64,000 bases of DNA from Anastrepha obliqua (Eukaryota > Arthropoda > Insecta > Diptera > Tephritidae). The notes under the pieces are model-generated. The model had not been told where the DNA came from and made no database searches. It worked only from the letters and a program-made list of their open reading frames with translations. Positions within the stretch are counted from its first letter, which is position 1, and the number at the start of each line of letters is the position of its first letter. The DNA lies in the NCBI RefSeq assembly GCF_027943255.1, contig NC_072895.1:82028001-82092000 (forward strand). Reading direction: 5' to 3'. The position numbers and the translations under genes are program-made. This document shows positions 43,401 through 54,756 of the stretch, piece by piece.

Positions 43401-44280
43401 AAATGCATTGTTTCTACAGGTTAGGTTCAGAGGGAGAGAGGTGTTAAGTGGGTGTAAGAGGGCAGGCGAATAGGTAGTTAGTATTGTGTAGTAAACCTTC
43501 AAATGCTGGAAAAATATTGAGCACGTCCTGGTTGATTCTGGATAAGTAGGAGTTTAACCTGAGCTTGAACTGCAAATTTTAAGTAGCAAATGTTTTAAAA
43601 GTGGGGTAATGGCTAATGGAGTATAACTTGATCAAAGGGTTGGTTCACTGTCGTTGTGTCTGGAGGCAATAAAATGTTTTTGTGCTAGTTAAGTTCTTGA
43701 TAATAGAGTATAGTAGGCCTTATCTAAGGTGGTCTTTGCCCAGTGCCCATTCTCAGCTTTGATTACTAGTTGATGATTGCCCACATTTTTATATTCAATG
43801 GTTTGTTCAAGAGATCCCTGACAGCTTCCCTGTCTGTTTTGTGATTATGCGCCATTTAATGAAAATTTGATGTGGCAAGCTTTGGAGATTCAGTAAAATT
43901 GGAGACAGTAGGTAGGTTCTTTAATAATTATGCATTTTTAATTATTTTCTATTATAGTACATAGTCAGCCTTCATCACATCACCCCTAAATCATTTTGTT
44001 TTTGCATTCAAGTCTCCACCGCCTTTAAATACTTATATATTTCTTAGGGTTTTGGGTAGCTTTGTATTGTTTCGAGGGATTGTTATTGGGTCAAAGTTGT
44101 CAGTAATTTGAATGGTAATTACTTTAAGGAACATTCTAAGTAAGCGGTCAAATATGGACTATGGTCACGGTAAAATCCTGGCTGTCATTTTGGAGCTTAC
44201 CAGCTGGTGGTCTATGCACACCTCCCATTACAATGTTCACGACCCTCCTAACCTCAAGCGAAGTGTGGGAACGGGACAAG
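43400..44280. other. Unassigned stretch
   Basis: A GGTTAGGTTCAGAGGGAGAGAGG run near 43420 is GA-rich. No coding homology was recognised before 44280. Confidence 0.35.
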
Positions 44281-45170
44281 GTAAGATAGGACGAGTCCAT
44301 CCATGTATACACAGGTGATTTAAAGCTTGAGGGCAAGGTGGGCGGAGGTGAAAATTCCGAGCATCTGGGGATTTCGTTTAGTTTTCGGCTCCCCGACTAT
44401 TGTAGTGTTGGGTGTACTCAGGCTGAACCGATGGCAATAATGAAAGCGGCAACACTGGTACAGTGCGATGCGATATCTGAAAGTGATATCTACATTTTCT
44501 CTGATCACCAGGCGATGATAAAATCCCTCACAAAGCAGTCGACAACCTCCAATGAAATGTCGCATATCTCTTAAAGAAATTACTGAGTTATTTCGCCCAA
44601 GGATAACATGGGTTCCTGGCCATCGTGACATTGTGGGTGAACTAGCGGCACTCGTCACTAAATTAACCGATGAGTACATAGACAATGACATTGGGATACC
44701 CTTACAAACATGCAAGCTACTTACCCTTAAGGAAATCGTAAGAGCAGTGAACAAAAGTGGCGTAATGAAACCCAACAATGGTGGACCACTTTCGATACTA
44801 AACGCACAGAATCTCTGCTAAGCAAAATAAGCGCAGTTTTAGCACATTAATTTCAGTCACAACGGGGCACTGCCTAATAAGGCAGACAAGCCCAAAGGTG
44901 GGTGTGCAAACACATGAGTTCTGCAGATGCCGTCTAGATGAGGAAGAGGAAGAAAAACAGAAAGAGGGAGAGGAATAGGAAGAGGAAGAGAGGATCGCGC
45001 ACTTTCTGTGCCATTGACGTGCTTTATCCAGACGTAGGTCTACTATGCTAGGTAGATACTTTTTTAGTGTCAGGGATATCCTAGAAGAGATAGGGACAAG
45101 CTCCCAACGCGGTATCACAATGGGCTCTGAGCTTGAGTATCTTCCACAGGGCAACCACTTCATATACTTA
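44280..45170 (+). pseudogene. RNase-H-bearing LINE, RNase H and C-terminus
   Basis: The first Asp region reads YTGDLKLEGKVGGG (near 44310), then ISFSFRLPDYCSVGCTQAEPMAIMKAA with the conserved Glu, DIYIFSDHQAMIKSL with Asp, and (second frame) ITWVPGHRDIVGELAA (near 44615). The zinc tail then reads FCRCRLDEEEE (near 44925), a GA-expanded acidic stretch, ERIAHFLCH (45000), RRSTMLGRYFFSVRDI and the end at LPQGNHFIYLN (45165). Frame changes near 44570 and at least two stops. Mainly complete from RNase H to the 3' end. Confidence 0.75.
44937..44993 (+). repeat. GAG/GAA-rich tract within the LINE tail
   Basis: A 57-bp purine tract of GAGGAA units expands an acidic run between the two halves of the Cys/His tail. 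It looks like local microsatellite growth after insertion. Confidence 0.7.
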
Positions 45171-45174
45171 AATA

Positions 45175-47149
45175 ATAATTACTTAGTATCTCAATCAGTT
45201 ATAATATAAAAATATAATATATAAGCAGTAAAACAAGCGAAAAATAGTTAAGTTTAATTCTCTCGGATAAAATTCTGTGTTATATAAAAACTAGCGAGCT
45301 TTTCATTTCCGAGTTTTCATTTTTCTTGCTTGCTTGGAACTTTTTTTGGATTTTGCTTATTCATGAGAGATTTTTTGATCAAAATGGTTAGAAGTGATTG
45401 TGTCCGCTTAAGAATGTCCTGTTTTTGGGCTGATATTTGTGATATTAATGAAAAATCTGTGCGCACGAAATTTGCGTGACTATTGAAACTGTCCGGTCGT
45501 AAGGACTATCCGTGGTGATGAATTTTACTGTAGCTACATTTTTTTTTTGCTTCAACTCCCTCTAAGGTTACTCGTTTAAGGGTGCTTGGCACTGATTTGG
45601 CACGCACTGATTACTGCCTTGACACAAAAGTTTTCTTATCACTGTGTTTTAGTTCGACTGCTCGTTTTTCGCACACATTTTCTATTACTTCTTAATTTTC
45701 ATTAATTTCAATTCGAAGTTTGGCCTGCATTCGATTCGCTGGCAAAAGCCAGGAAATTCTTGCCATTCTTGTCAATGAAAAAATGTAACTTTACTTATCT
45801 CACAATGGCGTACACAACACCCCAATACCTCCTCATCCCAATATCTCCTCACCCGAATACCTCCTTCTCTAGGTTCTCACCAGTTTCCTGCTGTGAGTGA
45901 AGGAAAGGCATTGTTTGAATGGCTTTTGTGTTGTCGCATTCTTGGCAGCACGCCAACTAGCAGCACCATCAACAACAACAACAACTACAATCCGAATAAT
46001 GGTTACAAAAGTGGAAATTGTTGCAACAAAGAAAATTGTGTTGGCAAATCGAGGCAGAAACCAAAACAATTTCACTAACCAAAAAAACAAAAAAAAACAA
46101 CACAAACAAAAAAGCTTAGAATAAATAAAAATGAGTAAAATTGAAAAGCGTGGAATTTCTGAAGAAAGACTCAAAGCAAATGTATGTAAATGCATACAAA
46201 TATAAAATAAACGTAAGTGTGTTTGCTTGCATGTATACATATGCACGTTTGTGTGTATTGTACATTTCGCGAACGGAAAGCCACAGAAAAAACTTCGCCT
46301 TATGTGACAAAACAAATGTTCAGCCGCTAAGCGTAGAGAATTCGCCGGCATTGCGCCAGCCGCACAACAATGTAGTCAACCGCATTTGTAGCGACAAAAA
46401 ACAACAATAACAATTTTCTGAAAAACAGTCGCACCAGCTGCCACTTTGCAAACACCAAAACGAACATTAAAAAAATTCAAAGCTGCCTACTTGTGAGACC
46501 TTTAACCCAATCCCAGAGCTTTCGAATTTCCTCAACAAAGCTGGGCACACTGTAATGTTCCGATTCGCGTTTGTATGTGTAACACATGAGTGGAATGAAA
46601 GAAATTAAAATTCAAAAGTATTTGTTCCGGCGTGGTTCCGGTTTCCGGCAAAGTGTTAAAGTAGGTCGTTACCAGCTGAACGCTACGCTGATCACGAAAG
46701 CAAAGCTGCCAGTCACCGCGTTGGGAGGCACGTAGCAAAGAACGAACAGCAGGCATGTTTGCCGCTCTTATTGTGAAATTAATAATTCTCAAAACGCAGA
46801 ATTGCACTGGCTGTTTTCTCACTTAATATGTCAAAGAATGATGGAGTCTTAGTAATTTCAAAATTGCGGCGTTTTAAGAATGATGGCTGTCTAGGACGAG
46901 GTTTCTTCTAATTTCTGACGTTATGCTACGAAGTGGAGAGTGGAATAGCATTGCAAAAAATTCGATGGTAAATTCCAGAATGGTGGTTAGGCTCTTCATC
47001 TCATCTACAATTTTTGTTCCTGTGGCCATACAGCAGATGGTATTGAAGAAGTGCTCAGTTCATTATTGGTACTCTTACAAAAATCCGCTCACCTTCACAA
47101 GTAAAGCCGCCGTGGGTTCTGGAAGCTCTTCAGTCTACATTGAATAATA
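45175..47149. other. Intergenic DNA, no gene seen
   Basis: ACAACAACAACAAC near 45970-45985 and A-rich runs near 46080-46110 occur. Overlapping short frames on both strands (45869-46410, and the minus frame 46822-46532) have no recognised motif. Confidence 0.4.
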
Positions 47150-47500
47150 CACCTAATTCTCTTTTTACACGAACTCGATTTGACACGAGTAAAATGGAGA
47201 AATAAATCTTTTCTTATTTACACGAACTGTTTTGTTTTAACCCGATTTTGAATATTATCTGAATTTTTCTTGAATCTAATAGAGCAAATAGAGTGAGATT
47301 TCTCGACAAATGTACAAAGCGTTTAAATTAGTCTCAGGGTAAATCTCTGAGACTCGCCGTCTAATAATTTATTTCTTAAAATATATTTAATGACTTAAAA
47401 TGTGTAAGCACGAAACGAATTCTTAAGTGAACTCTAAAAAGAGTTTTTTATATTGATTTACACGAATTCTTGGGGAGCGTATCTATCGTGTAATTGGGTG
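47150..47500. mobile_element. Small TIR element with TA duplications
   Basis: CACCTAATT at 47150 is mirrored by AATTGGGTG ending at 47500, with TA on each side (47148-47149, 47501-47502). Inside both ends, TTTACACGAA(C/T)T recurs (47164, 47218 and 47457). No coding sequence in 351 bp. Type I MITE-like; superfamily perhaps Tc1/mariner or pogo from the TA site. Confidence 0.5.
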
Positions 47501-47531
47501 TACATCTCTTTTTCCTTCTTATCTCATAATA

Positions 47532-48060
47532 TTGGGTAGTCGAAAAAGTCTTTTCGTATTTCTAATCAAACTTCAACTAATTTTTTTATATTTATAATGA
47601 ACTTTATTAAACCAAATATGTACCATTTTGATCGACCATCTTTTGCCATTTTTCTTCTAGAGACATTATTCCATCAGTGTAAAACTTTTGTGGTTTCTCA
47701 GCGAAAAACTGCGACAAGTAATTTTCACAGGCTTCTCTTGAATCAAACTTTACTCCATTAAGGGAGTTCTGCATTGACCGAAACAAATGGTAGTCCGGTG
47801 GTGCAAGGTCAGGGCTATATGGTGGATGCATCAAAACTTCCCAGCCAAGCTCTGCCAGTTTTTGCCGAGTCATCAAATATGTGTGTGGCCTAGCGTTGTC
47901 CTGATGGAAGACGACGCCCTTTCTGCTGATCAGTTCTGGCCATTTTTTCGATTGCTTGCTTCAATCCCATTAGTTGTTGACAGTAAATTGTAGAATAAAT
48001 CGTTTGAGCATTCGAATTTCGTTCGGTTTCTATCCAATCCCACCAAACACACAGCATAAC
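47532..48060 (-). pseudogene. Mariner 3' half, minus strand, joined to an ITm element
   Basis: The terminus TTGGGTAGTCGAAAAAGTCT at 47532, preceded by TA, is the same as that of the mariner at 57583-58868. The minus strand encodes its C-terminal half: VMLCVWWDWIETER, CQQLMGLKQAIEK and GRRLPSG (48055-47890), RQKLAELGWEVLMHPPYSPDL (third catalytic Asp region, SPDLAPPD), and the full C-terminus ending QNGTYLV at 47607. This tail is intact here, unlike the 57.6 kb copy. Homology stops abruptly at 48060, so the 5' half and one end are missing. Confidence 0.82.
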
Positions 48061-48812
48061 CGTTATACGCTTGAACAAAATTGGGAAATATTAAAAACCT
48101 ATTTCCAAAGTGGTGAGTCTTCTTCTTTTCTGATTTCCACATCGGTGGCTACGTCAATAAGCAAAATTGTCGGATTTGGGGCTCAGAAAATCCACACGTT
48201 ACTGTAGAGAAGCAAATGCATCCACAACGAGTCACTGTTTGGTTTGGTTTTTGGTCTGGCGGCATCATCGGGCCATTTTTTTCGAAAATGAGCGAGAAGC
48301 CGCGGTTACAGTAAATGGCGGACGTTACCGTGACATGCTCAACGAGTTGTTTCCAAAAATTGAAGAGGATGACATGGACGACATTTGGTTTCAACAGGAT
48401 GGTGCAACTTGTCACACTGCCAAAGTTACACTCGAACTTTTGGCTACCGTTTTTGAATTGCGATATCAATAGGCCGCTTCGGAGCTGTGATTTAAGCCCG
48501 TTGGACTATTTTTTGTGGGGATCCGTTAAGGACAAAAGCTATGCGAACCATCCAGAGACGATTGATGCTTTAAAACACGAAATCGAAGTTGCCATTCATG
48601 AAATTGGAGCCCAAACATTCGAAAATGTGCTTAAAAATTGGTTGATCGAAGGGCCTACTGTAAAGCCAGTCGTGGCAGTCATTTGAACGATATTATTTTT
48701 CATTCATAAATTACAATGTTCAATCTTCAAAATAAAAAAAAAGTTTGAAAAAATATTGATTAGTTTTTTTTTATAGTCGATTCAAAAAGCAAATTTTCCA
48801 TGGCCTACCCTA
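48061..48812 (+). pseudogene. ITm element 3' part, second member of the deletion lineage
   Basis: It starts inside the transposase start region ([21 protein letters not shown]) and then makes the same jump to [14 protein letters not shown] as the copy at 7035-7894. It continues [30 protein letters not shown], a frame change, FQQDGATCHTAKVTLELLA, DLSPLDYFLWGSVKDK and CKASRGSHLNDIIFHS, ending near 48708. The right end, reversed, is TAGGGTAGGCCATGGAAAAT (48812), with TA after it. The left terminus is missing, replaced by the mariner half. Confidence 0.82.
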
Positions 48813-48869
48813 TATATACCAATCACCAAATTATTCACGGTCTCAAAAATTTTTTAACGTATTTTGAAA

Positions 48870-50105
48870 AATAAAATTAGTTTTGTAGTTAATAGTTTAA
48901 TCCCTGCAGACCAATATGGTTTCATAAAAGTTAGATTCACTGTTACAAATCTTGGAGTGTTTTTTAATTACTGTATATCAGAATTTTAAAATAAAGCTCA
49001 AGTTCACAGACTTTTCAAAAGCTTTTGATAAAGTTAATCAAACTGTTCTAGTTTCCAAATTAAGGGCTATAGGATTTTTATCCACCCTTTTAAAATGGAT
49101 TGAATCATATTTCTCCTCTCGGAAATGTATTGTTAATGTGGATGGTGCATCTATTTCTTTTTTTGCGTCTTCTGGTATACCACAGATGTTATACTATGTC
49201 CCCTACTTTTTATAATTTTTTTAATGACATTCCTAGTTGTTTTAATAACGCACATTTTTTCTTTTGTATGCTGATGATTTAAAGATATATTCGGTGATTA
49301 TAAGATCAGCAGACCCTATAAATCTTCAGCCTGGTTTAGAAAACGTCATGACTTGACGTAAAAGAAATAAGTTAAATTTAAATATAAGCAATTGTTTTTA
49401 TGTCTCGAATTCTAAAACTTGTTCTCTTATGCCCACTCGCTACTACATTAGTGGTTCTAGTTTATCCAATCGAAATGAAATTATTGATCTTGGTTTGGTA
49501 TATTACTCTAAATTCTCTTTTCAAAGACATTTAAAATTCAGCAAAGTCATATTGTGTACTTGCTTTTATTTGATGTGATAGTGCGGACTTACTCTTAAGC
49601 TGTTATTCTTGTATTCGCCCCCTTGTGCGTTCGAGTCTACGATATGCCGTCTATTTGGATACCATATTATGCTTGCCATATATATAAGTAGGCGTGAACG
49701 TATCCAGAAAGTCGATTGTCTGGTATGCTTTACGTTCTTTGCATTTCACTGATCCAATTCCATCCTATAAAAGTCGGTGGTTGCTCATTCATCCAAAAAC
49801 AGTGGATATTAAAAGGACTATTGCCCCGCTCACTTTCGTTTTCGATTTGATAAGTTGGGCGAGTGCCAACGCTATTCGAGAATATTAATTTCAATATTTC
49901 TTAGCGAACTCTACGTAATCATGATATTTTCTGGCTAGGGATCGTTAGAACTCATAATTCTTCCAACGCTCCGATTTCTAGAACTTTGTGAGAATTTAAT
50001 TTGCTTTCAACTCAAGCAAAATAACCCCTTCAAATTGTTGCTAAATGAATTGTTGCACTACATAAATGTTAAGTATTTTCTAATATTCTTCCTCTATAAA
50101 CTAAC
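48870..50105 (+). pseudogene. jockey-type LINE RT (upstream part, before insertion)
   Basis: RT palm block: FTDFSKAFDKVNQTVL (49008), KLRAIGFLSTLLKWIESYFSSRK, VNVDGASISFFASSGIPQ (GIPQG motif), then (shifted) NDIPSCFNNAHFFF and MLMI(YADD degenerate). The C-terminal region follows: ERIQKVDCLVCFTFFAFH, DPIPSYKSRWLLI and APLTFVFDLISW (49690-49890), then a tail without stop-free frame. Multiple frameshifts. An ITm element splits the 3' UTR at 50106, and the LINE 3' end resumes at 51359. Confidence 0.75.
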
Positions 50106-51358
50106 AGGTGGCGCTACAGTAATCCTCCTATCAGAAAATGCTATACATTTTGCGATTGGCCCCTAATGTCAGTTCTGTTTTGACATTTGTGTAGTAAACA
50201 CATGCGAAATACACGTTTATAAACAATGTTACACTAAACTGCTCCAGAACGCGGAATATTGCTGACTATTTATTTGACCAATAATCGGTCGGTGACTTTG
50301 ACACAACGTGAATTTCGTCGCAGATTTCCTCGCCGTCCAACTCCTACTGGTGAAACACTGCGACGTTTAGCCGCTCGCCTTGAAGAGACTGGCACAACAC
50401 GAGATGCTACCAGGCATGGCAAACCCCGGAGTAGCCGTTCTGCAGAGAATATTGCTGCTGTAGGCAAGGATGTCATGGAAGCGCCGTCGACATCGACCGG
50501 ACGACGTGCCACGCAAATGGGTATCAGTCGACGGTCTCTACAGCGAATTTTGGTACAAGATTTGAAGATGTTTCCGTACAAAGTCCAGACGGTGCATCAG
50601 CTGTTAGCTGCTGACCGCCAATCGCGTCTAACATACGCTCAAGCCATCCTTATTCACCACCAAGAGGAAGATGCTTTTTCATCAAAAATAATCATGAGTG
50701 ATGAGGCCCATTTCCATCTTAGCGGATACGTAAATAAGCAAAATTTACGCTTCTGGGGCACTGAAAATCCGCGTGTAACCCACGAAGAGCCATTACACCC
50801 GCTCAAAGTCACTATATGGTGGGCTGTTTTCGCTGGAGGAGTCATCGGACCTTTTTTCTTCGAAGTCGTCGCGGGCCAAACGGTTACTGTGAATGGTGAG
50901 CGCTACAGAGCAATGATCAACGAGTTCTTTTTGCCGCAACTTGATGAATTGGAATTGGAAAACATGTGGTTCCAACAGGACGGTGCAACGGCACACACTG
51001 CACGTGCCACAACCAACCGATCTCCCGTTTTGGCGATTTGCAGTGTCCAGCAAGATCGCCTGATTTTACGGCTCCAGACTTCTTTTTGTGGGGTTTTTTG
51101 AAGTCGCGGGTTTATGTCAACAAGCCTCAGACTCTTGCAGCTCATAAAGACAATATCGGTCAAGAATGTGAGGACCTATCGCCGGAAGTTTTGGCCAAAG
51201 TGATGGAAAATGCCATAAAAGGGGCTCAAATGGCAATCAACTGTGGCGGCGGCCATTTACATGACCAAATAAATATAATCCACAAGAAGAAGCAAAGTTT
51301 TTGATTTTTTTTTTAAATTACATCCAAAAAACATCGCAAGGTTACTTTTGCGCCACCT
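50106..51358 (+). mobile_element. ITm transposon inserted in the jockey LINE
   Basis: The inverted ends are AGGTGGCGCTACAGTAATCC (50106) and, reversed, AGGTGGCGCAAAAGTAACCT (51358). The flanking TA-type duplication is not exact (TAAC and AGTA), so it is uncertain. The 1253-bp length is near full size. The transposase is almost complete but frameshifted. Confidence 0.8.
50226..51304 (+). pseudogene. ITm transposase, near complete, with one stop and one deletion
   Basis: The likely ATG at 50226 is followed by a stop three codons later; the frame then stays open from 50238 to about 51040. Parts in order: NNRSVTLTQREFRRRFP and RRLAARLEETGTTRDATRHGKPRS (HTH), RRATQMGISRRSLQRIL (second HTH), IIMSDEAHFHLSGYVNKQNLRFWG with the first Asp (near 50700), VTVNGERYRAMI, WFQQDGATAHTA with the second Asp (near 50980). 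A short deletion and frame change near 51005-51050 follow. The second frame reads PARSPDFTAPDFFLWGFLKSRVYVNKPQT with the third acidic residue as D, and ends at 51304 (INCGGGHLHDQIN). All catalytic residues remain. Confidence 0.82.
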
Positions 51359-51500
51359 AGTATAAGAAATGTTACCTTTTCTTTCATTCATTGCAATGAA
51401 AGTAGTAAATTATAAGTCTAATTTATTTTTGGGTTGGTCAGCATGAATCTGTTGTTCATAATCTGTAGATTAGATTATTAAATAAATAAATAAATTTATA
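51359..51500 (+). pseudogene. jockey LINE 3' end after the insertion
   Basis: GGTTGGTCAGCATGAATCTG, followed by (AAAT)n-like TAAATAAATAAATA at 51480-51494, which is the tail of the LINE interrupted at 50105. Confidence 0.6.
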
Positions 51501-51639
51501 ACAGTCTAGAAGTATTTTTGGCCTTACTTCGGCTTTTCTCTTTCTAGCACTGGCAAGCCGATAAGATATTAATAATATTTTCTTAAATTAACCAAAGACT
51601 AGTTCTTCAATAACCACGTCATAAGACGATCGATACTAG

Positions 51640-52165
51640 CATTCGTACGCCGAAATTGTTCTGCATTTAGAGTATGCCGCTGTTATTTGGAGACCGTACC
51701 AAATAGGTGTGTCTAATCGGATTAAGAGAGTTCAGAAAGTTTTTCTTCGTTTTGCGCTCCGATCTTTAAACTTTTCTGAATCTGTACCATCGTACCCCTC
51801 TCGATGTTTATTAATTGACTTAAAACCACTATCGTGCTCATTTATTATTCGTATCATTTCTGGATCTATTGATTGTCCTTCCCTTTTAAGTAAAATTCAA
51901 TTTAATATACCCAATATGAGGCTCCGATAGTACGAAACCTTTAAAATTGGCTTCTCGATAACCAACTATGGGGTGATTGCTCCGATTCCTAGGGCTTGTG
52001 CAGATTTAAATATGTTTTTCAATTCTATTGGTGCTGATTTTACTTGGCCGTATGGCATCTTAGTCAATCACCTTAAATCGTTCTTTTCTTAGCAACTACT
52101 AAACTATTGTACATTAGCTTAATATAGTGTGTAAGAATGTATCCATTCAAAGACAATAAATAAAT
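51640..52165 (+). pseudogene. Second jockey-type LINE C-terminus
   Basis: Frame at 51709-51930: NRIKRVQKVFLRFALRSLNF, SVPSYPSRCLLIDLKPLS, FIIRIISGSIDCPSLLSKIQFNIP, then (shifted) AVIAPIPRACADLNMFFNSIGADF. It ends with AATAAATAAATAA at 52157-52171. It matches the C-terminal region of the copy at 49690-49890 (FALRSL.F.(D/E).(I/V)PSY.SR.LLI), so it is an independent truncated copy of the same family. Confidence 0.75.
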
Positions 52166-52171
52166 AAATAA

Positions 52172-53435
52172 GGACACGAGATTTGTAAACGTTATTGATT
52201 GCTATACCTTTTCTGAGGAAAAAGATGTCAAATACGAGTAGAATAATAAATCTGGCGATATGACAAATATGGGACAGCACTGTTCAGACTCATAGAATGC
52301 AGACTAGGATTTTATTAAATTAATAATTCAAATATGTATCTGCACAGCATGCGAAGATACTAGCACTACTACTTGTTCTTTGTTAACGATATTGTCTGCA
52401 AATGTATCCTTTTAGCTTTAAACTCACACGTAAGCATGCCGTTGCCGAATTAATAATTCTATTTGAGTGAAAGCGATAAGCTCGTCTCTAAATCTAGAAT
52501 GTGACAACTAAAAATACATAGAAATCGTTGACATTGTTTTTCTATCACTCACAATAAATGCAGACAAGATTCTGGGAAAAATAACTTTTCAAAAATGGTG
52601 TTAGCACATGTATGTATTTAGAATTCAAGGGAATGGAAAAATTGTTTTCCCAGACATTTGAGATAGTCTCGCTTATCTGTGTATACTCATGTGTTCATTT
52701 ATGGCATGTATGTGTGTGTGCGACTTTGGTGAAAGCAAGCCGCAAAACAGACAATGAGTTGTGTTAGTGTTCCAGTAAATTATCTAAATGTATTCGAACT
52801 AAATGTAAATAACAACAAATAAAACTTTAATCAAGGAAAAGTGGCAGAGGAAAACAAATTCTGAAAAACTCTATATTATCTATATAAAGATATGAAAATG
52901 TACTCATATTTGCATAAAATAGAATAAAGAAATGCTTATAAATGAATGAATAGTGACAAATAAGAGCACTGGAGAAGAAAATCAGCGCGGGAGCGGCAAA
53001 AGGATTTTCATTGCATTCACTTCAGAAAAATACACACACGCGTGCGCACATACATACCTACTCACAAATGTGCAGATGTCAAGTGCATGACGAAAAGGTT
53101 GGAAAGAGTTAAAAAGCATAAATAAAATGAAAATCATCAAATCTACGTATGCAGACTCATTCTCTCACACGCACATATGCGTGAATTTATATGGCCTACT
53201 CAACAAGGGGTAGCCTAGAAAGTGCGGTAAGAAATGCGAGTAACTTTAAATAAATTTTTCTCTTAATGAATTTTATTATACATATCTGAAATGTAACATT
53301 TTCTTCGTGGAGCTTTTGCTATTTGACGGCTAGAGCTATTACACTATGCGACAAAAAAAAAAATAACCACGGTATTTGGTACATCAATCCTATGTAAAAT
53401 AAGAGTGCGAAGATATTGAAAATTTAGTAGCCTTC
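52172..53435. other. Intergenic DNA, no gene seen
   Basis: CA-rich runs near 53030-53060 and TGTATGTGTGTG near 52710. No coding homology. Confidence 0.45.
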
Positions 53436-53439
53436 ATTT

Positions 53440-54640
53440 TCTACTTGATTGGCGCGATAGCCACTTAAGCCATTTTGGGCAAGTTCAACAAAGCGCGCCA
53501 GCTGCTTCCTTTTCATGCTAACCGGCGCCAATTGTAAACACCAAGTGAAGTAAAGTCCTTCTCCACCTGATCTTTTCAACGCAGAGGAGGTCTTCCTCTT
53601 CCTGTGCTGTCACCAGCTGACACTGCATCGAATACATTAAAAGATGAAGCGCTTTTGTTCATTCGGATGACATAAACCAGCCATCGAAGCCGGTGCATCT
53701 TTATTCGCTGCGCTATGTCTATATCGTCGTAAAGTTCATACAGCTCAGCGTTCCATCGCCTGCGATATTCGCCGTTGCCAACGTGCAAAGGTCCAAAAAT
53801 TTCTGCAAAATCTTTCTCTCAATCACTCTAAGTGACGCCTAATCGGATGTTGTCATTGTTCAAGCTTTTGCGGCATACGATAGGACGGCCATGATGAGAG
53901 CCTTCTAGAGTGTTACTTTTGTTCGTCGAGAGATGACTTTACTATTTATATGCCTACATAGTCTAAAGTAGCACTTATTGGCAAAAGCGATTCTCCGTTG
54001 GATTTCGGGGCTGACATTGTTTTCGGTGTTAATGCTGGTCACCAGATATATGAAGTCTCTTTCAACCTCGAAATCCCAACTGTCAACAGTGACGTGGAGG
54101 CCGATACGCGAGCGCGCCGACTGTTTGTTTGATGACAGGAGGTACTTCGTTTTTCTTCGTTCACCACCAGACCTATTCGATTTGCTGCTTTATCCAGTTT
54201 GGAAAAGGCAAAACTAACAGTCCGGTTGTTAAGGCCGATGTTATCAATAACTGGTTAGAGAAGTCACACGACAACGAGTCACACTGATACCTCGTTTGGT
54301 ATCAAACGGCTCGGAGAGATCCTTCCCAATTCTAACGGCGCTGCTCGTATTGACCAACGTCATCTTGCAAAGCCGAATTAGTTGTGCGGAGATACCAAAT
54401 CCAATCCAAGATACCAATCCTTTTCGTACTGTCGAATGCAGCTTTGAAGTCGACGAAAAGATGGTGTGTGTCGATTCTCCTTTCATGGGTCTTTCCAAGA
54501 TTTGGAGTATTGTGAATATTTGGTCGATGGTAGACTTTCCAAGTCTAAAGCCACAATGATAAGGTCCAATCAGTTGGTTGATGGTGGGCTTCAGCCTTTC
54601 ACTGGATCTCCTTTCTTATGGATTGGGCAGAGCAGACTTA
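53440..54640 (-). pseudogene. RTE-like LINE copy 4, RT to 3' end
   Basis: 3' UTR signature GGCGCGATAGCCACTTAAGC at 53450. Minus-strand blocks from 54600 downward: degenerate FSTSKLHSTVRKGLV (RT palm), IGFGISAQLIRLCKMTLVNTSSAVRIGKDLSEPF (54400-54300), a YVDD-region deletion, IQRRIAFANKCYFRL, RTKVTL.KALIMAVLSYAAKA, HVGNGEYRRRWNAELYELY, RIKMHRLRWLVYVIRMNKSA and GDSTGRGRPPLR. Several frameshifts. The gap near 54250-54290 has a join (VTRCRVTSLTSY). Confidence 0.75.
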
Positions 54641-54756
54641 AATTCCACATTTCCCGCTCCTCGCCACCATGTTTGAACAGGGCAGCCGACAGTTCGTCTA
54701 CTCCCACGGTTTTGTTGTTTTTAGCCGCGCCATCGCTCGGGAAGCTATTAGCGGGA

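Noticed and set aside
45869..46410. Long overlapping open frames as a host gene
   Set aside because: Low-complexity, A/T- and repeat-rich composition; frames on both strands; no motif.
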